Of a DNA stretch of 29,170 bases, positions 16,795 through 23,190 are shown piece by piece. The DNA is from Candidatus Gastranaerophilales bacterium (GTDB taxonomy: Bacteria; Cyanobacteriota; Vampirovibrionia; Gastranaerophilales; Gastranaerophilaceae): NCBI GenBank assembly GCA_944323495.1, contig CALUSZ010000204.1, positions 1 through 29,170 of the forward strand, read 5' to 3'. The notes under the pieces were generated by a model, which saw only the letters and a list, made by a program, of their open reading frames with translations, made no database searches and was not told where the DNA came from. Every line of letters begins with the position of its first letter. Position 1 is the first letter of the stretch. The position numbers and the translations under genes are program-made.

Positions 16795-18681
16795 GTGGGT
16801 TTTTTTGATAATATAAAGAAATTTAAAAACCGGCTTGACAAAGTAGAATCTACGGTGTATTCCGGTCAACTATCTTTGTTAGAAGTATATGAAAGAAATG
16901 CGAAGCTTGAAGAAGAAATCGCACAACGTACTAAAGAACTTGATCGGGCAAATAAACAAATACTTACATTACAACATATCTGGGATATGATGAACTCTTC
17001 AAAGCCTTTATCAAGTGTTTTGAATGCAATAGTGAATAGCCTTCAGGGTGAACTCGGTTATTTATATAGCTTTATTGTTAATCAAAAGTCAGATAATCAA
17101 GGTGATTATTTGCAAATTGTTGCGTCTTCCAGGGCGGATTTTGATTTAAAATTTAAAAAATATTTTAATTGTGATGTTTCTGATTACCGGATGAATTTTC
17201 CTGATTTTGTAGATTTAAAAAATGCTATTAATAATAACCAAATTTATCAATCAAAGGAATTATCAAAGCTAATATGTGGTTTTATTCCTCAGCTTGATGA
17301 GATTAAAGTCAAGGATTTTATTAAAGATGCAGGTATGCAATCTTATATACTTGTGCCTTTAAAATCAAAACAGGCACATTTCGGGTCTTTATTAGTATTT
17401 TCTTCAAGAGAAACTGTAAGTGACAGTGAGTTAAATTTTTTAAATCTTTTTGCAAAACAGATTGAGCTTGCGATTACAATTGCTGATTTATTTCAGGCAG
17501 TAAAAGAACAGGCGATTACTGATGGTATGACAGCTTTGTACAATAGACGATATTTTGAAGAATTTATAAAAAAAGAAGCTTTACGTGCAATAAGACAAAA
17601 CCAAAAATTCACAGTAATTGGGTTGGATTTAGATCATTTAAAAATGATTAATGATAAATACGGTCATAACTATGGTGATATGGCAATAAAAGCAATTGCA
17701 GAAGTCCTGAAAAATAATGCACGTTCTATAGATATTGCAGCAAGAATGGGGGGAGAAGAATTTAATATAATTCTTCCCGGTGTTGATTCTGAAGGTGGTT
17801 GCATTGCTGCGGAACGTATAAGAAAAGCTATTGAAGCTGTTGAACTGGAAAAGATAGGTCATATTACAGCAAGTCTTGGGGTGGCAACGTTTCCGGAGCA
17901 TTCTGATGATATTGATGAACTTTTGGAAATTACGGATCAAGCCATGTATGAGTCAAAAAGAGGGGGAAGAAACCGGGTAACACTTGCAAAACCAGCTCGT
18001 GAAACATCCTGGCAGGAAGTTGCAATTAATACTTTTATTGATATTTTGACAAAACATAGAATTCCGGTTGACGAAAATACTTCTAATTTATTAACTCAAA
18101 AACTGCAAGAAATGAATATTAATAACGAAAAATTGTATCAAGTTGCAGATGCACTGGTCTCTTCTTACAATCCGGATCATGAAAGTGGTAGTGTAAAGCA
18201 GAAAGTGCAGATAGCTTCACTTCTTGCAAAACGGTTTGATTTACCTAAGAATTCGATTGATAGGCTAAAAATTGCAATTCTATTATATGATATTGGCAAT
18301 ACTATGCTTCCCAAAGAACTTTTAAGAAAAAAGGAACCATTATCTGATGAAGATAGAAATTCTATAAAGCAGCATCCTTTAATAGCTGCACGTGAAATTC
18401 TTAAACCAATATCAAATATTGTAGATATTATTCCTATAATCGAAAAACACCATGAAAACTGGGATGGTAAAGGTTATCCCGCTCAAATTTCAGGCAATGA
18501 TATACCGATTGAATCTCAAATTATTTTAATAATTGATTCTTATTTTGCACTTATAGAAAAAAGGCCGTATAGAGATGCAAAATCCAAAGAAGAAGCTTTA
18601 AATGTGATAAAACAGGAAAGCAATCAAAAGTGGAGTGAAAAACTTGCTCGAGAATTTGTTAGTATTATTCAAGAGTATTAA
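16795..18681 (+). CDS. GAF-GGDEF-HD-GYP-like signalling protein (diguanylate cyclase)
   Basis: A 628-residue cytoplasmic protein without membrane segments. Order: an N-terminal coiled coil (about residues 15-60), a GAF-like domain (about 65-235), a GGDEF domain (about 240-400) with an active-type signature GGEEF at 319-323 and an inhibitory-site RSID at 310-313, then a C-terminal HD-GYP-like domain (about 405-628). In the last domain the GYP part is intact (HHENWDGKGYP, 552-562) but the HD metal pair is YDIGN at 498-502 instead of HDIGK, so phosphodiesterase activity is doubtful and the domain may only bind c-di-GMP or partners. It probably makes c-di-GMP under control of the GAF domain. The start is GTG 16795, with AAAGGA 8 bases upstream. 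The stop overlaps the convergent LD-carboxypeptidase gene by 4 bases. Confidence 0.9.
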   Translation: MGFFDNIKKFKNRLDKVESTVYSGQLSLLEVYERNAKLEEEIAQRTKELDRANKQILTLQHIWDMMNSSKPLSSVLNAIVNSLQGELGYLYSFIVNQKSDNQGDYLQIVASSRADFDLKFKKYFNCDVSDYRMNFPDFVDLKNAINNNQIYQSKELSKLICGFIPQLDEIKVKDFIKDAGMQSYILVPLKSKQAHFGSLLVFSSRETVSDSELNFLNLFAKQIELAITIADLFQAVKEQAITDGMTALYNRRYFEEFIKKEALRAIRQNQKFTVIGLDLDHLKMINDKYGHNYGDMAIKAIAEVLKNNARSIDIAARMGGEEFNIILPGVDSEGGCIAAERIRKAIEAVELEKIGHITASLGVATFPEHSDDIDELLEITDQAMYESKRGGRNRVTLAKPARETSWQEVAINTFIDILTKHRIPVDENTSNLLTQKLQEMNINNEKLYQVADALVSSYNPDHESGSVKQKVQIASLLAKRFDLPKNSIDRLKIAILLYDIGNTMLPKELLRKKEPLSDEDRNSIKQHPLIAAREILKPISNIVDIIPIIEKHHENWDGKGYPAQISGNDIPIESQIILIIDSYFALIEKRPYRDAKSKEEALNVIKQESNQKWSEKLAREFVSIIQEY

Positions 18682-19562
18682 ATTATTAATCGAAAGTTAT
18701 CAAGTATTGCAGATCTGCCGATAGGAATTGTTATTTTCTTTTGATTGTGTGTAATTTTAAACCCGCTCGTTACAGGAATGTTTAATCTGTCTGTTAATTC
18801 AGTAAAGTATTCTTCAAGCCAAGCAGTGTTATCAACATCCAAAAAATCGCCTAAGACTATTCCCTTACATTTTTCCCTGAATTTATTAATATTTACCAAC
18901 TGCTGGAACATTCTGTCTATCTTATAAACAGGTTCGTTCAAATCCTCTGTAAAGAATATAAAATCTTCATCGGGAATAAAATCTAATCCGCACAGAGAAA
19001 CTACTGTTGCGAGATTGCCGCCCCAGATAATACCTTCTGCGTTGCCCTGCTTGTATACTTTTTTACCTTCAAACTTTAATTTATTTCCGTTAACTGCATC
19101 TAAAAAGTTCGCAAAAGTAAACGAACTTTTCCCCCGCCCCTTGTGGGAGGGGGAAAGGGGGAAGGGTTTTTCAATTTCCCCAAAGTCAGAACAAGCCATC
19201 GGCCCGTGATAAGTCACCATGCCTGTTTTTTTATAAATCATTAAAAGAAGTGCCGTAACATCCGAAAAACCTGTAAAAGGTTTCGGATGCTTTTTAATCA
19301 CATCGTAATCAATTTTATTTATAAGTCTAATTGCGCCATACCCGCCTCTTGCGCACATTATTAGATCAATATCATTATCCTGAAAGAATTTATGCAGTTC
19401 TTCAATTTTATCTTCGTCATTTCCGGCGAGATATCTGTTTTTGTCGAGAATATTTTTAGCAAGCTTAACCTTCAACCCTTGAGTTTCAAAAAAAGTTACG
19501 GCCCGCTTAAGTGTTTCTTCTTCTATAGCACCGGATGGCGCAATTATTCCTATTGTTTTCAT
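18678..19562 (-). CDS. LD-carboxypeptidase (peptidase family S66)
   Basis: A 294-residue enzyme that trims the tetrapeptide of murein during recycling. The nucleophile is S100 in FTGFSDVTALL. A Glu in the segment TEDLNEPVYKIDRM (205-218) and H272 before KKITIPIG complete the expected Ser-Glu-His triad, and CARGGYGAIRL (70-80) is the typical upstream motif. No signal peptide is visible, so it acts in the cytoplasm. Residues about 131-147 (PFPLSPSHKGRGKSSF) are encoded by a GC-rich hairpin repeat and are not part of the family fold. The ATG has no Shine-Dalgarno; a promoter TTTACA-17-TATAAT would start transcription on the A of the ATG, so the mRNA is probably leaderless. Confidence 0.92.
   Translation of the reverse strand: MKTIGIIAPSGAIEEETLKRAVTFFETQGLKVKLAKNILDKNRYLAGNDEDKIEELHKFFQDNDIDLIMCARGGYGAIRLINKIDYDVIKKHPKPFTGFSDVTALLLMIYKKTGMVTYHGPMACSDFGEIEKPFPLSPSHKGRGKSSFTFANFLDAVNGNKLKFEGKKVYKQGNAEGIIWGGNLATVVSLCGLDFIPDEDFIFFTEDLNEPVYKIDRMFQQLVNINKFREKCKGIVLGDFLDVDNTAWLEEYFTELTDRLNIPVTSGFKITHNQKKITIPIGRSAILDNFRLII
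19131..19166. repeat. GC-rich hairpin repeat inside the LD-carboxypeptidase gene
   Basis: A 36-base stretch of almost only G and C in an AT-rich gene. CCCCC-G-CCC and GGG-A-GGGGG pair around a CTTGT loop, followed by a second G-rich block. It encodes FPLSPSHKGRG-type sequence and keeps the frame. It has the look of the dispersed palindromic repeats often found between genes. Confidence 0.7.
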
Positions 19563-19568
19563 AATTTA

Positions 19569-19597
19569 ATTATAGATTACATGTTAACTTTTGTAAA
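19569..19597 (-). promoter_or_regulatory. Promoter of the LD-carboxypeptidase gene, leaderless type
   Basis: Minus strand: TTTACA (19592-19597), exactly 17 bases, TATAAT (19569-19574). Transcription 7 bases past the -10 box begins at 19562, the A of the ATG. No Shine-Dalgarno separates them. Confidence 0.65.
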
Positions 19598-19671
19598 TTT
19601 TTTTAATAAATAAAGCAATTTTTGAAATTCTAAAGCGTTATTATATATATACAATAAAAGAGGACAGAATT

Positions 19672-19962
19672 ATGGGCGTACCAGGATTAGAACAAAATTA
19701 TCAATATGGTCAATATGCACAAGGCAAAAGTGTGCCCTTTGGCAGACTTACTGTACGACCTGGTGCCGTCCCGGTAAATCAGCCAGAAGGTGCTGGTGCT
19801 TTCAGGAGGACGCAGTATGTGGCAGACCCTGAATCAGGGTATCAGGTAGCTTATACTGATAATAGAGGCTATACAGGATTAATGGGTGTTTCCGGTGGAG
19901 TTAATAGTGCAGGATACCGTGAAAAACCAGGATTTGTACCGAGAGAAGTTGGTGTAGGATAA
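19672..19962 (+). CDS. Gly/Tyr/Pro-rich small protein, first part of a frameshifted gene
   Basis: A 96-residue reading frame with GAGG 8 bases before the ATG. The composition is unusual: many Gly, Tyr, Val and Pro, with short motifs such as QYGQYAQG and PESGYQVAYTDNRGY. No family is recognised; there is no signal peptide. The stop TAA 19960-19962 follows REVGVG. Directly after it the +1 frame continues as an open, similar Gly/Asn-rich sequence up to TAA 20069-20071, immediately before a perfect terminator, so the original protein probably had about 132 residues. A TTGAAA...TATATA promoter is possible at 19622-19649. Whether the shift is a mutation, a sequence error or programmed cannot be told here. 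Confidence 0.6.
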   Translation: MGVPGLEQNYQYGQYAQGKSVPFGRLTVRPGAVPVNQPEGAGAFRRTQYVADPESGYQVAYTDNRGYTGLMGVSGGVNSAGYREKPGFVPREVGVG

Positions 19963-20071
19963 GCAAGGATATGTCTCAGACGAAGGCGGAAATAAGATTT
20001 CCCTCGGACAAGACGGCGTCGGGCTTGCTCATCGAAATCCTAACGAATACGGATTTATGGCAATAGCTTAA
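19958..20071 (+). pseudogene. Out-of-frame 3' part of the 19672 gene
   Basis: Reading frame +1 relative to the upstream gene gives 37 residues starting DKQGYVSDEGGNKISLG and ending EYGFMAIA before TAA. It has no start codon or ribosome binding site of its own, is similar in residue make-up to the upstream part, and ends just before the terminator at 20081. Removing one base near 19957, or a +1 slip at the GGA-TAA stop, would join both parts. Confidence 0.6.
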
Positions 20072-20080
20072 GTAAAAAAA

Positions 20081-20107
20081 GACCTCAATCATTGAGGTCT
20101 TTTTTTT
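20081..20107 (+). terminator. Intrinsic terminator of the 19672 gene
   Basis: A perfect stem GACCTCAA / TTGAGGTC with a 3-base loop, flanked by A-runs before and eight T after. It lies 10 bases after the stop of the out-of-frame part, supporting that stop as the original gene end. Confidence 0.93.
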
Positions 20108-20108
20108 A

Positions 20109-20153
20109 GGGGTAAAGGAAATTGGGGTAAAGGAAGTGGGAGTAAAAGTAGTG
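20109..20153. repeat. Tandem repeat, 15 bases x 3
   Basis: Three adjacent units: GGGGTAAAGGAAATT, GGGGTAAAGGAAGTG and GGAGTAAAAGTAGTG, followed by a partial fourth (AGGTAAAC). On the plus strand they would read Gly-Val-Lys-Glu-x, but no gene contains them. The units are direct and adjacent, so this is not a CRISPR array. Confidence 0.75.
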
Positions 20154-20410
20154 AGGTAAACTTCATGTTGCCGCAATACAACTTATTTTTCCTAAATTTC
20201 TAAGTTTATTTAAACTTAAATTAGCTCCACCCCGTTCCTCCCACAAAAAGTATTAGTGTCCAAATAAAAATCAAAGCTTGCAACACTCCTCGCCCAGCGT
20301 GCGAGGATAGAATTTCAATACGAAACGCTAGTTGAGTATAAGAAATTCTTGGTGAGGTGGCTGACCCGCCAGGGGGGCAGCTGTGCATACCTTCTTGACA
20401 ATAAATTATA

Positions 20411-20427
20411 GTCAGGCAGTGCCTGAC
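20411..20427. repeat. Palindrome GTCAGGCA-G-TGCCTGAC
   Basis: A perfect 8-base inverted repeat around one base, flanked by TA and CTA. Such palindromes are often dispersed intergenic repeats; copy number cannot be judged from this window. Confidence 0.55.
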
Positions 20428-20475
20428 CTACTATTGCTATGAATATTATGTGTTTTATAGAAATCCGTCACGAAA

Positions 20476-20496
20476 CGGTAACGGGGATGGTTACCG
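20476..20496 (+). terminator. Hairpin, possible terminator
   Basis: CGGTAAC / GTTACCG (7 bp) with loop GGGGATG, followed by CTTTTAG. It could end a short transcript from the structured stretch 20280-20475; the T-run is short. Confidence 0.35.
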
Positions 20497-20894
20497 CTTT
20501 TAGTTAATTTATATTCTCTGGATAAAAATTCCATGCGCAGCTTGTAATTTCTTGCCATTGTACTATCGGTGTCTTTTTCTGTTATCATTGTTTCTTCTTC
20601 TTTTTATTCTTTTATTGTTAAGAAAAAACAATTTCTGTCACCGAATTACGTAACATATACAAGGATGACAATAAAATTTGAAGGCTGATTTTCTATTTTA
20701 TTGTCTAGTCAAATTTTTAAAGCGAGGAATGGCCAATTTTTACTGTGTCCTGCTTTTTTTACTTTTTTTCGGACAGCAGTGCCTTTCCCCTAAAGAAGGA
20801 AGGCTTGAACGATACTAACTCATTATTGCACAATCATTCAAAAGATGAGCCCAGTCATTTAGTTTATACTGCTGAACGAGTATACAATAAAATG

Positions 20895-21031
20895 TAACCC
20901 GGTTGACCAATCAGCAAACTGCCTTTGTGTGGAATATTCAAAAAGCGGGAATTCGGGTTAAATATAATTATTAAATCTTTTTCATACTTCCAGCTATTCT
21001 TAATTCCAAGAGCCATTTGGCTCTTTTTTTT
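20895..21031 (+). ncRNA. Candidate small RNA
   Basis: TAACCCG (20895-20901) can pair with CGGGTTA (20954-20960) to close a 50-base domain, which is followed after about 47 bases by a clear plus-strand terminator (21008-21031) that no plus-strand gene needs. A TATACAAT lies just upstream (20881-20888) as a possible -10. No known RNA family is recognised. Confidence 0.3.
21008..21031 (+). terminator. Orphan intrinsic terminator
   Basis: Stem AAGAGCC / GGCTCTT with loop ATTT, followed by a T-run. The T-run is on the plus strand, so it does not serve the convergent minus-strand phosphohexomutase gene. No plus-strand gene precedes it within 0.9 kb. Confidence 0.8.
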
Positions 21032-21050
21032 ATTTTTATGCCAGCGAATT

Positions 21051-22439
21051 TTATTTATAAAAATCTATCTTTTTAAGGTTTTCCAATTTTTCTATATTAT
21101 CAGTTTCAAAATATATTCTAAGTAACGGTTCTGTTCCACTTGGACGTACTAAAATTTTAGTATTTTCACCGAGCATTAATTTTACTCCATCTTTTGTATC
21201 ACAAGAGGTAATTGAAAATTTACCTATGGTTTTTATCTTTTTAACTCTTTCTATAATAGGAAATATTTCATTTTGATTATTTAGTTTTAAATCAATTCGA
21301 TCTGTATAAAATTTGGTTTGTGCAATGCTATAAATTTCTTCCTGCAGCTGAGTAAGTGTCTTTCCGGAAGCAGCAATGGCTTCCATAATAAGAAGATTAG
21401 CCAAAATTCCGTCTTTTTCTGGAATATGTCCGGCTATACTTAGTCCTCCCGATTCTTCGCCTCCGATTATTACTTGGTTTTTACGCATGGCTTCGCCAAC
21501 ATGTTTAAATCCGACAGCAGTTTCAATAACGGGAATATTTAATTTGTCTGCAACTCTATCAATCAGAAGACTTGATCCGACAGTTTTTACAACGGCACCT
21601 TTTAAACCTTTTTCTCGGAGGTATTTTAATAATATTGCAATGATTTCATTTGGTGATACATATTCGCCGGTCTCATTAATTACTCCAAATCTGTCAGCAT
21701 CACCATCATTAGCAAGACCTATTGAAGGAGTATTTTTTTTTACGGCAGTAATTAATTCTTTTAAGAATTTTGGTTTAGGATCTGGCATTCCGCCGCCGAA
21801 TTTTGTATCATATTGCATGTGCAAGGTATTAAAAGTTATACCTTCGTTTTCTAAAATTTTATCAAAGTATCCTATTGAAGCTGAATATAAACCATCAAAA
21901 ATTAGGTTAATTTTTGAATTAATACCTTTTCTAATTACATTATAGTCAATAAGTTTTTTTAAATGTTCATAGTATTTTGGTGCGAAATCTAGTTTTTGTA
22001 CGCAGCCTTTTATTGTTGAGTAATCTGTCAGGAAGGGCTTGTCTATATTATGTACAATTTGGTCTGTAATATCGCTTGTTGCAGGACCGGCGTAATCTGG
22101 AATAAATTTCATTCCTAGATATTCTGGGGGGTTATGTGAGGCTGTAAACATTATAGCGCAAGCATCCATAAGAAGTGCATTATATGCAAGTACCGGTGTC
22201 GGTACAATTCTGCTTGAATAAAATACCGAAAAGCCTTTTGAAGCTAGCAAATCTGCACATAAAAAAGAATATGTGTCAGCTCGTAAGCGTGGGTCGTATC
22301 CGATTAAGACGGGTTTTTCTAACCCAAAATTATCTGCAATATATTTACCTATTGCAAGTGTGACACGTTTTACATTATCTTCAGTAAAGTCTTTGTCTAA
22401 AACCGCTCGCCAGCCATCTGTTCCAAATTTTATATCCAA
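21051..22439 (-). CDS. Phosphoglucomutase/phosphomannomutase family protein
   Basis: A 462-residue alpha-D-phosphohexomutase that moves phosphate between C1 and C6 of glucose or mannose, and so supplies sugar-1-phosphates for glycans or storage. All four active-site motifs are present: phosphoserine loop TASHNPP (S101), metal loop DGDADR (245-250), sugar loop GGEESGG (326-332) and phosphate loop RPSGTEPLLR (432-441). The start is TTG 22439, 8 bases after AAAAGGG. Substrate choice between glucose and mannose cannot be read with certainty. It lies 47 bases after the lipoprotein gene on the same strand and is probably the last gene of the envelope cluster that starts near 26.7 kb. Confidence 0.93.
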   Translation of the reverse strand: MDIKFGTDGWRAVLDKDFTEDNVKRVTLAIGKYIADNFGLEKPVLIGYDPRLRADTYSFLCADLLASKGFSVFYSSRIVPTPVLAYNALLMDACAIMFTASHNPPEYLGMKFIPDYAGPATSDITDQIVHNIDKPFLTDYSTIKGCVQKLDFAPKYYEHLKKLIDYNVIRKGINSKINLIFDGLYSASIGYFDKILENEGITFNTLHMQYDTKFGGGMPDPKPKFLKELITAVKKNTPSIGLANDGDADRFGVINETGEYVSPNEIIAILLKYLREKGLKGAVVKTVGSSLLIDRVADKLNIPVIETAVGFKHVGEAMRKNQVIIGGEESGGLSIAGHIPEKDGILANLLIMEAIAASGKTLTQLQEEIYSIAQTKFYTDRIDLKLNNQNEIFPIIERVKKIKTIGKFSITSCDTKDGVKLMLGENTKILVRPSGTEPLLRIYFETDNIEKLENLKKIDFYK

Positions 22440-22486
22440 TAAATTTACCCTTTTTTTTGATGTTACAATAATCGCTTGACTATATA

Positions 22487-23173
22487 TTATTCTTTATCAG
22501 AAATATTGTCTTCACTCGTTTCATTTTTATCTGTATTTGCTTCGTTTTTTTCTTCTTCTTCTTCTTCTTCTTCTTCTTCTTCTTCCTCTTTTGTTTTAAA
22601 CACAAGATAAAAATCATCACCGACTTTTATATCAAGTTGTTGTCCTTCACTTATATAAGAAAGAGGAGATTCTTCATACGCGTTAACTACACCAGATTTA
22701 AAACGATTGTTTTTTTCATTTTTTGCAAACCCTTGCACAAATGCTACACAAGTTGATAAACCTTTAACAAAATAATCTCCGACTGTTAGTGCAGCTTTTT
22801 TTATAACTTTTCCCGGAGGTATTTCTTTTATCTCTTCCTTTGATAGAACAAATGTTGAATATTTGCCATAGAAGTCTTCTTCTATTTTGCATGTTGTATC
22901 ATTTACAGTATACGAGATAGGCTTTACATAGAAAGACGCATTTCTTTTTAGTCTTTTAGGATCTAATATCTGCAGCACTTGACATTCAAGTATTGAATTT
23001 ATTCCGATATCGTACTGGCCGAGAGTTGCATCTTGCAGAACTTTTACTTTTAAAGTTTCGCTTGGTGCATCTGTTTTAAACTCTTCCAACGCTACAACTT
23101 TCATTTGGCAAGCGGCATCACATGATGTGATTTGAAAAAGTATTATTCCGATAATTATTAAAATTTTTTTCAC
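22487..23173 (-). CDS. Probable lipoprotein with a poly-Glu stretch
   Basis: A 228-residue exported protein of unknown function. The N-terminus MKKILIIIGIILFQITSC fits a lipoprotein signal with lipobox ITSC (C18); cleavage further on at CDA-A by signal peptidase I is an alternative. The mature part looks beta-rich, with several valine/isoleucine strands and four or five further Cys. The C-terminal 40 residues are disordered and acidic: about 13 Glu in a row, coded by a GAA microsatellite, then an Asn/Asp/Glu/Lys-rich tail. The start is GTG 23173 with GGAGG 4 bases upstream. It lies 17 bases after the DUF115 gene. Confidence 0.75.
   Translation of the reverse strand: MKKILIIIGIILFQITSCDAACQMKVVALEEFKTDAPSETLKVKVLQDATLGQYDIGINSILECQVLQILDPKRLKRNASFYVKPISYTVNDTTCKIEEDFYGKYSTFVLSKEEIKEIPPGKVIKKAALTVGDYFVKGLSTCVAFVQGFAKNEKNNRFKSGVVNAYEESPLSYISEGQQLDIKVGDDFYLVFKTKEEEEEEEEEEEEEKNEANTDKNETSEDNISDKE
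22550..22585. repeat. GAA/TTC trinucleotide microsatellite, 12 units
   Basis: Twelve perfect TTC units on the plus strand (GAA on the coding strand) inside the lipoprotein gene. Gain or loss of units keeps the frame and changes only the length of the Glu run. Confidence 0.95.
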
Positions 23174-23190
23174 AAATCCTCCAAATATTA

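Larger units (their letters stand above)
20108..21050. other. Gene-free region, 0.94 kb, with repeats and hairpins
   Basis: No convincing protein gene is seen on either strand. It holds a 15-base tandem repeat (20109-20153); hairpins CCTCGC/GCGAGG (20288-20306) and AGAATTTC/GAAATTCT (20309-20349); TGGC/GCCA near 20359; a palindrome at 20411-20427; a 7-bp hairpin at 20476-20496; a partly paired stem around TGTCC...GGACA (about 20744-20785); and, at the right end, a possible small RNA with its own terminator. The middle part (20280-20500) is richer in GC than the flanks. It resembles neither tmRNA, RNase P RNA nor SRP RNA. Confidence 0.6.

Noticed and set aside
20109..20153. CRISPR array
   Set aside because: The units are 15 bases, adjacent, and have no spacers.
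19976..20176. A 66-codon minus-strand frame with Thr-Pro-Ser repeats
   Set aside because: It is the translation of the 15-base tandem repeat and of the terminator in the wrong strand; it has no ribosome binding site.
20108..21050. tmRNA, RNase P RNA or SRP RNA
   Set aside because: No tRNA-like end, no conserved RNase P blocks and no SRP tetraloop region were found.
20925..21125. A 66-codon plus-strand frame crossing the terminator at 21008
   Set aside because: It runs through a strong terminator into the antisense of the phosphohexomutase gene, and its sequence is low in complexity.
21376..21945. A 189-codon plus-strand frame
   Set aside because: It is antisense to the phosphohexomutase gene, whose four active-site motifs are intact; it has no ribosome binding site.
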